DNA of 64,000 nt from Paenibacillus yonginensis (GTDB lineage Bacteria; Bacillota; Bacilli; Paenibacillales; Paenibacillaceae), in assembly GCF_001685395.1 (NCBI RefSeq), contig NZ_CP014167.1, positions 1,431,501 through 1,495,500 of the forward strand. Direction: 5' to 3'. The translations under genes and the position numbers were made by a program. Each line of letters begins with the position of its first letter. Position 1 is the stretch's first letter. The notes under the pieces were generated by a model. It made no database searches. It had not been told where the DNA came from and worked only from the letters and a program-made list of their open reading frames with translations. Below are positions 17,861 to 26,843 of this stretch, in pieces.

Positions 17861-18328
17861 ATGTCCATGACTGCGAAAGGCGGCAAGTTTGTTTATGCTT
17901 GGAGCCTGATCGCCGAAGACGGCTCCCTTCATCTGCCTGAGCAGGCCTTGCAGGAATACGGTATTGTTCCAGGCCCGGTCCTCCTCATGTCCGGACGAAA
18001 CACTTCAAGCGGCTTCAACGTCATGTGTAAAGAACTGATTCCCAACTCGCCGCTGGCAGCTGTGTTTGCTAGTCTTCCTCAACTGCAGGACTTTTCTATT
18101 CAAGAGGGGGGCATCATCCCATTCAAAGGACGTTTGTTCTGCTGGGCATCTCTTCGGAGCGACAACTGTATGACCCTGCCGCTTCCAACCTTGAAACAAT
18201 GGGGACTTAGGCCAGGGGACAAGCTGCTGTGTCTGCGCGGAAGCCACCTGTCTTTCTCTTGCCTTGCTAAAGGGCCGTATGTGGACAGGGCTGAATCTTC
18301 TTATGGAATTAAAGTTTATAGGGTTTGA
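17861..18328 (+). CDS. Twin AbrB-like domain protein
   Basis: A 155-residue protein with two similar halves. Each has a strand-turn pattern ending in LPxxxLxxxGLxPGDxLLxxxG: DGSLHLPEQALQEYGIVPGP (about residues 26-45) and CMTLPLPTLKQWGLRPGDK (about 107-125). This is the swapped-hairpin AbrB/SpoVT pattern, normally one copy per chain. A DNA-binding or toxin-antidote regulatory role is possible but not shown. The start at 17861 was chosen because GGGAGG stands 7 bases ahead; ATGs at 17816 and 17819 have no properly spaced site. Confidence 0.6.
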   Translation: MSMTAKGGKFVYAWSLIAEDGSLHLPEQALQEYGIVPGPVLLMSGRNTSSGFNVMCKELIPNSPLAAVFASLPQLQDFSIQEGGIIPFKGRLFCWASLRSDNCMTLPLPTLKQWGLRPGDKLLCLRGSHLSFSCLAKGPYVDRAESSYGIKVYRV

Positions 18329-18330
18329 AC

Positions 18331-18366
18331 AAAAGCCGGTCTTTTCAAGATCGGCTTTTTTATTTT
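18331..18366 (+). terminator. Rho-independent terminator
   Basis: AAGCCGGTCTT pairs with AAGATCGGCTT (one G-T pair) over a 3-base loop, followed by TTTTTTATTTTT. It lies 3 bases after the stop of the AbrB-like gene. Confidence 0.88.
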
Positions 18367-18410
18367 TAGGCTTCAGCCTGTTGAGCGCGTGAAACGCGCG
18401 AAATATAAAA

Positions 18411-18429
18411 CCACCCGCTATGCGGGTGG
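18411..18429 (+). repeat. Left-end hairpin of the IS200-like element
   Basis: Perfect 8-base-pair stem CCACCCGC/GCGGGTGG with a 3-base TAT loop. Such hairpins are recognised on single-stranded DNA by the TnpA dimer. Confidence 0.75.
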
Positions 18430-18450
18430 AGGGATCTAGGGTTACACCAA

Positions 18451-18506
18451 TAAGACCATCCCGATAAAATTGAGATGTTCAGGCTCAATTCGAAAGGATG
18501 GTCTTA
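18451..18506 (+). promoter_or_regulatory. Translation-blocking hairpin in the tnpA leader
   Basis: TAAGACCATCC (18451-18461) pairs perfectly with GGATGGTCTTA (18496-18506), with an inner AATTGAG/CTCAATT helix. The tnpA ribosome site (AAGGATGG) lies in the right arm, immediately before the ATG at 18508. A leader hairpin that hides the ribosome site is known for IS200 and keeps transposase levels low. Confidence 0.7.
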
Positions 18507-18507
18507 A

Positions 18508-18981
18508 ATGGCAAATAAAAACTTTAGTTTAGCGCACACAAAGTGGATGTGTAAGTATCACATTGTGTTCACCCCGAAGTATAGACGTAAAGAGATCTAC
18601 AATCAAGTGAGACGAGATCTAATTGAAATCATGAAGCGTCTATGTAAATACAAGGGAGTCGAGATATTAGAAGGACATATGATGCCGGATCATGTGCACA
18701 TGCTGGTGGCGATTCCACCGAAAATATCTGTGTCTTCCTTTATGGGCTATTTAAAAGGGAAAAGCGCACTCATGATCTTTGAGAAGCATGCCAATTTGAA
18801 GTATAAGTATGGGAATCGTAAATTCTGGGCGGAAGGCTACTACGTAAGTACAGTGGGGCTAAATGAAGCCACCGTCGCCAAATACATTCGAGAGCAAGAG
18901 GCACATGACCAGGCAGTGGATAAGCTGAGTGTAAAAGAGTATGAAGATCCATTCAGCAGCAACAAGAGCAAGAAAAAGTAA
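18508..18981 (+). CDS. tnpA: IS200/IS605-family transposase TnpA
   Basis: A 157-residue single-tyrosine (Y1) HUH transposase. The start of the domain, CKYHIVFTPKYRRKEIY, is followed by the metal-binding HUH motif in MMPDHVHMLVAIPP (about 52-65) and the catalytic tyrosine in ATVAKYIREQ (about 125-134). Length and motifs are those of intact active TnpA proteins. It cuts and rejoins single-stranded element ends at their hairpins. A Lys/Ser-rich tail closes the protein. Confidence 0.93.
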   Translation: MANKNFSLAHTKWMCKYHIVFTPKYRRKEIYNQVRRDLIEIMKRLCKYKGVEILEGHMMPDHVHMLVAIPPKISVSSFMGYLKGKSALMIFEKHANLKYKYGNRKFWAEGYYVSTVGLNEATVAKYIREQEAHDQAVDKLSVKEYEDPFSSNKSKKK

Positions 18982-19094
18982 AACCAGTTTAACTGGTAAG
19001 TGAAAGAGACAAATAACACTGAGCCTGAACGCTTTGTGGTCAGGCTAGCGTCTTTAGGCGCAGTTTGGCAACAAGGGGTTATACCCCTAGTGCA

Positions 19095-19117
19095 AACCAC
19101 CCGTTGGACGGGTGGTT
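19095..19117 (+). repeat. Right-end hairpin of the IS200-like element
   Basis: Perfect 9-base-pair stem AACCACCCG/CGGGTGGTT with a TTGGA loop. Between tnpA and this hairpin, a further AGCCTGA/TCAGGCT stem is present (19022-19046). Confidence 0.75.
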
Positions 19118-19188
19118 CTGATTTGCAGCAAAATGGGTAATCAAACGGTGAACCCACTTGCATTTACACGAAGCGACAGGAGGAACTT

Positions 19189-19410
19189 ATGAAGGCTGCA
19201 ACCTACCAAGGCAAGACGAAGCTGGAAGTGAAGGAAGTAAGAGCTCCCATTATTCATTTGATTCCTGAACTTTATCTTCAGATCAAACACGGAGTGATCG
19301 ATCCGACGGACATCATTACGCACCGCCTTGGATTGGAACAGGCGAAACACGGCTATAGCGTCTTTGACAATAAGGAAGAGGACTGCATCAAGGTGATTTT
19401 AAAGCCTTAA
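19189..19410 (+). pseudogene. Zinc alcohol dehydrogenase with internal deletion
   Basis: A 73-codon ORF with good ribosome site (AGGAGG). Its first 17 residues (MKAATYQGKTKLEVKEV) match the N-terminus of zinc-dependent, formaldehyde-dehydrogenase-like alcohol dehydrogenases, and the rest (HLIPELYLQIKHG, then DPTDIITHRLGLEQAKHGY and DCIKVILKP) matches their C-terminal end. The 300 or so residues between, with the catalytic zinc site and the Rossmann fold, are missing and the join is in frame near codons 17-20. It cannot be an active enzyme. The IS200-like element ends about 70 bases upstream; whether it took part in the loss is unknown. Confidence 0.8.
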
Positions 19411-19454
19411 CCGGTAACGGTAATCCGGCTATTAAAGAACGGGCAGAATGCCAG

Positions 19455-19485
19455 GCCGTCTGAACGTGGTTCGGACGGCTTTTTC
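19455..19485 (+). terminator. Rho-independent terminator of the dehydrogenase remnant
   Basis: GCCGTCTGAAC pairs with GTTCGGACGGC (one G-T pair) over a GTG loop, then TTTTTCT. Confidence 0.85.
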
Positions 19486-19645
19486 TATCCCTTATTCCGC
19501 ATTTGAATCAATGGAGGACTTATGTCAGAAATCTGCTGCAGGCCATTCCGGCACAGCAATCCCTCTTTGCGACATATATCAAAAATGTCGTTTTTGGGTT
19601 ATGATTGTATCCGTATCACTAAAACATCATCATGGCTGGAGCGGG

Positions 19646-20293
19646 ATGTATATGGAGAATTACCCCGAGAATTTTATCGACTGGCTGATTCAAACCATGC
19701 AGCTGGAGGGATACTCTATTTTGCTCGTGACGATCCCTCTGGCCCTTATTCAGTCCTTTATCGGTCTGTATCCGTTCGCTGCCTTGATCATGCTGAACAT
19801 TTCGGCTATCGGTCTGGCAGAAGGGCTGCTTGTCAGCTGGTTAATGGGGACTTTGGGTACGATAGTGGTCTATGTCGTCTGCGAGAAGTTTCTCTCCGAT
19901 TGGGTGCAGCGCAAATGGCTCAAAAAAATGAAGCGTTATGAAAAATGGCAGAAATATACGGAGCGTTATGGGATCTGGACGATTATCCTGCTTCGTACCC
20001 TGCCGATTATGCCAAATAACCTGATTTGTTTAATGGCATCTCTATCATCTTTAAGCTTCCGGAAATACTGCTGGTCTTCGGTGTGGGGCATGCTGTCTTA
20101 TATCGGACTGATCGGGGTGCTTGGAGCTGCGGTGCTGATGCCCGAAGTGAATGTCGGATTGATAACCGGACTGTACGGCGGATTTTGCCTGCTGCTGGTG
20201 CTTATCTTTGTGTGCCAGGAAGTATTCAGGGCCCGGCAGAGCGGGAGGCGCAGAGCCGAGCAGGATGCTCCGCCTACCAATCACTTGATGTAA
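19646..20293 (+). CDS. TVP38/TMEM64 (DedA-like SNARE-associated) membrane protein
   Basis: A 215-residue membrane protein with about five helices. The pattern between helices, LLRTLPIMPNNLICLMASLSSLSFRKY (core LPIMPNNLICLMASLSSLSF), and the Gly-rich first half (SWLMGTLGTIVVY) fit the TVP38/DedA superfamily, members of which act in lipid flipping and membrane homeostasis. The start is ATG 19646 or 19652, both served by GGAGCGGG; upstream ATGs in the same frame lie in the preceding terminator. An overlapping ORF from 19522 has a good ribosome site, but its sequence is unlike a protein and is taken as chance. Confidence 0.7.
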   Translation: MYMENYPENFIDWLIQTMQLEGYSILLVTIPLALIQSFIGLYPFAALIMLNISAIGLAEGLLVSWLMGTLGTIVVYVVCEKFLSDWVQRKWLKKMKRYEKWQKYTERYGIWTIILLRTLPIMPNNLICLMASLSSLSFRKYCWSSVWGMLSYIGLIGVLGAAVLMPEVNVGLITGLYGGFCLLLVLIFVCQEVFRARQSGRRRAEQDAPPTNHLM

Positions 20294-20338
20294 GGGCCCA
20301 TAACACGAATTTATTTATTCAGAAAGCGGGGGGTTCTT

Positions 20339-21247
20339 ATGAGAAAAAATCAGCTTGGAACATCGGATTTGTTCGTCTCGGAAATCGGATTTGGCTGCAT
20401 GACCATCGGAACCGAGGAGCAGGCAGGCATCAGACTTATTCATGAAGCACTGGATCGCGGCATTAATCTGCTGGATACAGCGGATCTGTACGACGGCGGG
20501 CGAAATGAAGAAATAGTCGGCTTGGCTTTGAAAGGACGCCGTCAGGACGTCATTCTGGCTACCAAGGTTGGCAACCGGCGTATTCCAGGCCAGGAGGGCT
20601 GGGTATGGGACGCTTCCAAGGATTATATTCTATCGGCTGTCAAAGAAAGCCTTCGCCGGCTGCATACCGATTATATTGACCTGTATCAGCTGCATGGAGG
20701 CACGCTGGAGGATCCTATCGATGATACGATAGAGGCTTTCGAGCAGTTAAAGAAAGAAGGAATCATTCGCCACTATGGCATTTCTTCGATCCGGCCAAAC
20801 GTCATAAAGGAATACGTTTCCCGTTCTTCCATCGTCAGCGTCATGAACCAATACAGCATTTTGGACCGGCGCGCCGAGGAGGAGGTTCTTCCGCTGCTCG
20901 AGAAGAACGGTATCAGCGTGATCGCCCGCGGTCCGGTAGCAAGCGGCAACTTGGCGGATGGAGGCGAGCGGAAAGCGGCCAAAGGTTATTTGGACTACAG
21001 CGAGTCCGAGCTGCTCGAGATTCGCCGCAGACTAACGCGGGTGGCGGCCGGTAGCTGTACGCTTAGCCAGCTGGCGATTCGCTATAGCCTGGCTGCACCC
21101 GCCGTAGCTTCGGCTATTGCCGGGGCAAGTTCTCTCAAGCAGCTGGATGAGAATGTAAGCGCCGCGGCTATCCCTCCACTGAGCGATGAGGGGCTCGGGC
21201 AAATTCGGCAGATCAGCCGTGCGAATCGTTATACACAGCATCGGTAA
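20339..21247 (+). CDS. Aldo/keto reductase
   Basis: A 302-residue NADPH-dependent oxidoreductase. It begins LGTSDLFVSEIGFGCMTIG and has the catalytic set: Asp and Tyr in LLDTADLYDGG (about 43-53), Lys in ILATKVGN (about 77-84) and His in LYQLHGGTLEDP. NADPH-binding residues are seen near the end (AIAGASSLKQLDENVSA). The usual substrates are aldehydes and ketones; the natural one here is unknown. A run of G before the ATG gives the ribosome site. It stands 45 bases behind the TVP38 gene and ends in its own terminator. Confidence 0.92.
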   Translation: MRKNQLGTSDLFVSEIGFGCMTIGTEEQAGIRLIHEALDRGINLLDTADLYDGGRNEEIVGLALKGRRQDVILATKVGNRRIPGQEGWVWDASKDYILSAVKESLRRLHTDYIDLYQLHGGTLEDPIDDTIEAFEQLKKEGIIRHYGISSIRPNVIKEYVSRSSIVSVMNQYSILDRRAEEEVLPLLEKNGISVIARGPVASGNLADGGERKAAKGYLDYSESELLEIRRRLTRVAAGSCTLSQLAIRYSLAAPAVASAIAGASSLKQLDENVSAAAIPPLSDEGLGQIRQISRANRYTQHR

Positions 21248-21287
21248 TGGATTTATATCGCAAATGAATTTAATATAAACTCTATTC

Positions 21288-21317
21288 AAAACCGGCCCCC
21301 CTGGGACCGGTTTTTTT
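21288..21317 (+). terminator. Rho-independent terminator of the aldo/keto reductase gene
   Basis: AAACCGG pairs with CCGGTTT, with an inner CCC/GGG pairing, followed by seven T. The T-run runs into the Pho box of the next gene. Confidence 0.85.
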
Positions 21318-21367
21318 ACACAATTTAACACAATTCATACACTCTATTAATCTAGCGGTTGTATGCT
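21315..21367 (+). promoter_or_regulatory. Pho box and promoter of the alkaline phosphatase gene
   Basis: Three direct copies of a TTAACA-like hexamer at 10-base intervals: TTTACA (21315-21320), TTAACA (21325-21330) and TTCATA (21334-21339). PhoP of Bacillus binds such repeats. A weak -10 (TATGCT, 21362-21367) follows at the spacing expected for a PhoP-activated promoter without a good -35. This predicts induction by phosphate starvation. Confidence 0.6.
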
Positions 21368-21410
21368 ACTTTTTGGAAATGTTATTTCACCTTAATTAGG
21401 AGGGCATACA

Positions 21411-22679
21411 ATGAAGCTAGCAAAAAGCACCATGAAGAAAACCGCGGTGGTTGCAGCCGCGACGGTAATGGTGGTAACAGGTTTCGTGATCCCGAAAGCA
21501 TCCGAGTATGTTCAAGCCGACACCCCGAAGACGAAAAACGTCATTTTATTCGTTGGCGACGGTATGGGCACGGCTCAACGCAACGCGATTCGTCTGGCAA
21601 CGGTTGGCCTGACAGGCAAGCTGGCTATGGACGATATGCCTTACAGCGGTCTCATTCATACCAGCTCAACGGTTCCGGTTACGGATTCCGCAGCTGCGGC
21701 TACGGCCTATGCAAGCGGAGTTAAAACCTATAATGGGGCTATCGGTATGGATGAACATAAACAATCGGTGAAAGCGATCATGGAATATGCCAAAGATGCC
21801 GGCTTATCTACAGGCGTAGTGACAACCAGCCAGGTAACGGACGCAACGGGCGCCGCCTTTGGTTCTCATGTAGAGAACCGTTCGGCACAAAGCGATATTG
21901 CAGAGCAGTATTTGAATGACAGCAAGCTTGATGTTATTCTTGGCGGCGGTGAAGACTACTGGTTCCCGGCAGGAGAACAGGGAGCTTTCCCGGATGAGCC
22001 TGCTGAAGATCCGTCCGAGAAAAGCAAGGGAACCAAAGGCAATCTGGTCGAAAAGGCCAAACAGCTCGGTTATTCCTATGTCACCAGCAAATCCGAGCTG
22101 GAGCAGGCAACCAGCGGCAAGCTGCTTGGATTGTTTGCGAATGAAGAAATGTTCCAGCAGAATGAAGAAGGCAAAGGCGCTCTCTACAATCCTGTGGTGC
22201 CGCTGGCTGATATGACCAAGAAAGCAATCGATACGCTTGCGAACAATGACAAAGGTTTCTTCCTGATGGTGGAAGAGGAGGCAACTGATGAAATGGCTCA
22301 TCATAACAATGCTGAGCTGACCATTAAAGCAGGCCAGGAGCTGGACAAAGCGGTTCAGGTAGCCAAGGACTTTGCGAAACAAAATCCGGATACGCTGGTG
22401 CTTGTTCTGGCTGACCATGAAACCGGTGGATTCTCGATTGAGCCTGTAGAAGATACTGAGGACGAATCCGGCGACGGCATTTCTAAGGAAGACGGCCCAT
22501 TTGCCATTAAGGGCTCCGCCCAGCAGTTTATGGTGGACTGGACCACTTCCGGGCATACGGCGGTAGACGTGCCAGTTACGGCTATGGGGAAAAACTCGGT
22601 TCTCTTCTCCGGCATGTTCGAGAATACCGAGGTTTACAACAAGCTGATGCTGGTTATGGGACTTGGGAACAACAAATAA
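21411..22679 (+). CDS. Secreted alkaline phosphatase
   Basis: A 422-residue phosphatase. Residues 1-36 form a signal peptide with hydrophobic core AVVAAATVMVVTGFV and likely cleavage after VQA. Metal ligand Asp50 lies in FVGDGMG; the nucleophile Ser93 lies in PVTDSAAAATA; further metal ligands are in EEEATDEMAHHN, LADHETGG and SGHTAVDVPV. It removes phosphate from organic esters outside the cell. Length (about 420-460 in Bacillus PhoA/PhoB) and active-site residues are complete. The Pho box upstream fits phosphate control. The ribosome site is TAGGAGGG. Confidence 0.93.
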   Translation: MKLAKSTMKKTAVVAAATVMVVTGFVIPKASEYVQADTPKTKNVILFVGDGMGTAQRNAIRLATVGLTGKLAMDDMPYSGLIHTSSTVPVTDSAAAATAYASGVKTYNGAIGMDEHKQSVKAIMEYAKDAGLSTGVVTTSQVTDATGAAFGSHVENRSAQSDIAEQYLNDSKLDVILGGGEDYWFPAGEQGAFPDEPAEDPSEKSKGTKGNLVEKAKQLGYSYVTSKSELEQATSGKLLGLFANEEMFQQNEEGKGALYNPVVPLADMTKKAIDTLANNDKGFFLMVEEEATDEMAHHNNAELTIKAGQELDKAVQVAKDFAKQNPDTLVLVLADHETGGFSIEPVEDTEDESGDGISKEDGPFAIKGSAQQFMVDWTTSGHTAVDVPVTAMGKNSVLFSGMFENTEVYNKLMLVMGLGNNK

Positions 22680-22698
22680 AATTCGAATTGTAAATGGG

Positions 22699-22729
22699 AG
22701 GCCTATCCGGTTGCGGATGGGCCTTTTTC
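22699..22729 (+). terminator. Rho-independent terminator
   Basis: AGGCCTATCC pairs with GGATGGGCCT (one G-T pair), then TTTTT. Confidence 0.85.
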
Positions 22730-22809
22730 GATGCCTCCGACCATAGATAAGGGAACGGGCTCACCGGCCAGCATGGCTTGGAATACTCCTATAGTTGAGG
22801 TGATGAGTC

Positions 22810-23904
22810 GTGATCCAGATCAGTTTATGTATGATTGTCAGAAATGAGGAGGATACCATTGGCCGCTGCCTGTCCTCTGTGTACGATTTGGTAGAGGAAA
22901 TCAATATCGTGGACACCGGTTCCACCGATCGGACCAAAGAAATCGTAAGCCGGTACACGGATCGGATTTATGACTTCGTATGGATCCAGGATTTTGCAGC
23001 TGCCCGGAATTACGCCTTCAGCCAAGCAACCAAACCTTATATTTTATGGCTAGATGCGGATGACGTGCTGCAAGAGGCCGATCGCAAGAAATTTGCCGAG
23101 TTAAAACAAACGCTGGACCCTTCCATAGATTCCGTGACGATGAAATATGACCTTGCCTTCGATGAATACGGGAACGTGATTTCAAGCTTGCGCCGCAACC
23201 GCCTTGTAAAGAGAGCGAACGGATTTAAATGGATCGGCCCTGTACATGAGTATTTAGAGGTAGGGGGCCATATTTATGATAGTGATATATCCGTAACGCA
23301 CAGCAGTCTCCATCACGACAGCGACCGCAACCTGAACATTTACGAAGCACGGGAACAGGCGGGGGAGGATTTTTCTCCGAGGGATTTATATTATTTCGCG
23401 AATGAGCTGTTGGATCATAAAAAATACGAGAAGGCTATTGCATATTATCATCGTTTCTTGGCCACTGGTCTTGGCTGGGTGGAGGACAATATCGCAGCCT
23501 GCGGGAAGCTTGCGGATGCTTATACGCATTTGGGCCATAAGGACAAGGCGCTCGAATCTACGCTTCGAACGCTGCAATACGGCAGTCCAAGGCCTGAAGC
23601 CTGCTGCCGGCTCGGATATTATTTCCTGAATGAACAGGATTACCGCTCCGCCGTCTTCTGGTATGAGCTTGCCACTCAAATCAGACTGCCCGCCGGCCAT
23701 TTAGGACTTGCTCATGCCGCCTGCTCAACCTGGCTTCCTCATCTTCAGCTTTGTGTATGTTATGACCGTCTGGGGGAACATAAGCTGGCTTACAGGCATA
23801 ACGAGCAGGCACTGGCCTACAGACCGACCGATAAGAGGATGCTGCAGAACAAAAGTTATTTTGAAACGATATTAGGCATTTCCGGAGGTCAGGAGCAGGA
23901 GTAA
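22810..23904 (+). CDS. Glycosyltransferase family 2 with TPR-like C-terminus
   Basis: A 364-residue protein. The GT2 fold starts at once: ISLCMIVRNEEDTIGRCLSS, then VDTGSTDRTKEI (nucleotide-sugar site), FAAARNYAFSQA and WLDADDVL (metal-binding D-x-D region, about 78-85). From about residue 190 to the end the chain is made of tetratricopeptide-like helix pairs (LDHKKYEKAIAYYHRFLATG; AYTHLGHKDKALESTLRTL, central part HLGHKDKALE). GT2-TPR proteins glycosylate peptides or surface proteins in Bacilli. The next gene is a Thr-rich collagen-like surface protein, a plausible target. GTG start behind GAGGTGATG. Confidence 0.88.
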   Translation: MIQISLCMIVRNEEDTIGRCLSSVYDLVEEINIVDTGSTDRTKEIVSRYTDRIYDFVWIQDFAAARNYAFSQATKPYILWLDADDVLQEADRKKFAELKQTLDPSIDSVTMKYDLAFDEYGNVISSLRRNRLVKRANGFKWIGPVHEYLEVGGHIYDSDISVTHSSLHHDSDRNLNIYEAREQAGEDFSPRDLYYFANELLDHKKYEKAIAYYHRFLATGLGWVEDNIAACGKLADAYTHLGHKDKALESTLRTLQYGSPRPEACCRLGYYFLNEQDYRSAVFWYELATQIRLPAGHLGLAHAACSTWLPHLQLCVCYDRLGEHKLAYRHNEQALAYRPTDKRMLQNKSYFETILGISGGQEQE

Positions 23905-23962
23905 GGCTGTAGGAAAAAAGCCAAATTTAATAGGCATTGCCCGTAGGGCATCCATATTCATT

Positions 23963-24012
23963 GCGCAAAGCAAGGGGATCCGGAAGGAGCTGGTGTTTGC
24001 GCTTCTTTTTTT
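23963..24012 (+). terminator. Possible terminator after the glycosyltransferase gene
   Basis: GCGCAAA (23963-23969) pairs with TTTGCGC (23996-24002) over a long loop, followed by TTCTTTTTTT. The long loop makes it less certain. Confidence 0.5.
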
Positions 24013-24140
24013 AAATTCTTGTCCTGGAAAATAGGCGGCAACAGCTTTTCAGCTGCCCAAGCTATTTGCCTGGCTATGAATATATTAATTACACAACAAG
24101 ACTGAGATCAGAGGGGGGTATTGCTTTAATTTGACGTTAG

Positions 24141-25631
<1,491 letters not shown>

Positions 25632-25709
25632 GGCGTCAGAAGATGGCACTCCGGTCTCGTTCTTAAAACAAAATAACAAATGGCCAGGGCGCTGTTGTTT
25701 CAATTCATT

Positions 25710-25747
25710 AAGGATTCTCGTAAATGCAGAGTCCTTTACTTTTTTTA
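25710..25747 (+). terminator. Rho-independent terminator after the collagen-like gene
   Basis: AAGGATTCT pairs with AGAGTCCTT (one G-T pair) and is followed by TACTTTTTTT. It also lies at the 3' end of the convergent AraC gene. Confidence 0.7.
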
Positions 25748-26608
25748 TCGCAGTGCTTGGGGATTCTTGCGATATTCGCTTGGAGTCATGCCGTAAAAAG
25801 AACTGAAATGTCTGGAAAAAGGGTGAATAGAGCCGTAGCCCAGCTTCTCGGCAATCAAGGTCACGCTCATTTCACTTTCAAGCAGCAGGTTGGCCGCTTT
25901 CTTCATCAGCAGATTGTGCTGGTAAGCTTTCGGGGTGAAACCGGTTTCGCGCAGAAACAATTCATGAAAATAAGTCCGCTTTAACCCGCAGCTTCTGGAC
26001 CACTCGGCAATGGAGTCCCGCCGCTCGGGCGAGGCATGAAGCTGCTGCAGAAACCGGACAATCCGGTAATCGGTCGGCTGACGGGTTTGAAGCACGTTAA
26101 ACCAGGCCAGCAGCCAGCCGTAAAAATAACTGTTCACCGTCTCATGCCGGTATAATTCCAGTTCATCAAAGAATCGGACCACCTGAATAAAGCCGTCATA
26201 GAGATGCGGAAAGGCACGCAGGGAATAAACCTTCGGCAGAAGGGCGAGCTCTTCGCAGCTTTCCTCCGGTGCTGTCTCATCCAAATGGAACGGCTGCGGC
26301 GCATAAATAATGGTCCGGCTATAAGGAGCACGACCGGGACGCTCCCACAGATCGCAATACAGATTATAAGAGGATAAGGGGCGTTCGGGGGAAATATGGA
26401 AAGCATGAGGCTGTCCCGGACGCAGAAAGATAAACGTGCCCCGTTCGATCGGATAGCGGATACCGTCAATCTCTATTTCTCCCGGCCCATCCGTGAACAA
26501 ATGAAATGCATACACGCTGCAGACCCTTAACTTCTCGTTGCTGCTGCCATCGTATAAATATTTCATAGCATCGCCTACAAAGGGACGAACATCGGATAAA
26601 CGCTTCAT
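25745..26608 (-). CDS. AraC family transcriptional regulator
   Basis: A 287-residue cytoplasmic regulator. Residues 10-110 form an AraC_binding cupin (LFTDGPGEIEIDGIRYPIERG, then FLRPGQPHAFHIS) that should bind a sugar. The C-terminal 100 residues are the double helix-turn-helix: SIAEWSRSCGLKRTYFHELF and EMSVTLIAEKLGYGSIHPFSRHF, ending with GMTPSEYRKN. It diverges from the GH95 gene across 235 bases, the typical setting for an activator of that gene. Ribosome site AAGGAGC. Confidence 0.9.
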   Translation of the reverse strand: MKRLSDVRPFVGDAMKYLYDGSSNEKLRVCSVYAFHLFTDGPGEIEIDGIRYPIERGTFIFLRPGQPHAFHISPERPLSSYNLYCDLWERPGRAPYSRTIIYAPQPFHLDETAPEESCEELALLPKVYSLRAFPHLYDGFIQVVRFFDELELYRHETVNSYFYGWLLAWFNVLQTRQPTDYRIVRFLQQLHASPERRDSIAEWSRSCGLKRTYFHELFLRETGFTPKAYQHNLLMKKAANLLLESEMSVTLIAEKLGYGSIHPFSRHFSSFYGMTPSEYRKNPQALR

Positions 26609-26843
26609 GTTTTAAGCTCCTTCATGATCAGCGGAATGATTTTGAATTGCCGGACAATTTGTCAAATCATTGAATCATCCGGCAAAGACAATATTCTGCT
26701 TAAAATGATACGATAAATGCACCGTTAATGAAAAGAGGCGGGGGTGCAGAGCGGATCATTCCGCAAGTCTTGCCATTTATGAATGCGTTTTCTTGTTGAC
26801 TGGAAATATAATACTCATTTTGAATAGAAAGAAGGAATTTCCC

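Larger units (their letters stand above)
18411..19117 (+). mobile_element. IS200/IS605-family insertion sequence (IS200-like, tnpA only)
   Basis: One HUH transposase gene framed by subterminal hairpins instead of inverted terminal repeats: CCACCCGC/GCGGGTGG (18411-18429) on the left and AACCACCCG/CGGGTGGTT (19095-19117) on the right. The two hairpins share the ACCACCCG arm. The true cleavage points lie a little outside the hairpins and cannot be fixed by eye; the element is about 0.7-0.75 kb. No tnpB is present. It sits between the terminator of the AbrB-like gene and an alcohol dehydrogenase remnant and interrupts neither. Confidence 0.85.

Noticed and set aside
19522-19941. 139-codon ORF with good ribosome site
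   Set aside because: It overlaps the TVP38-type gene in another frame and its residues look random; only the ribosome site is suggestive.
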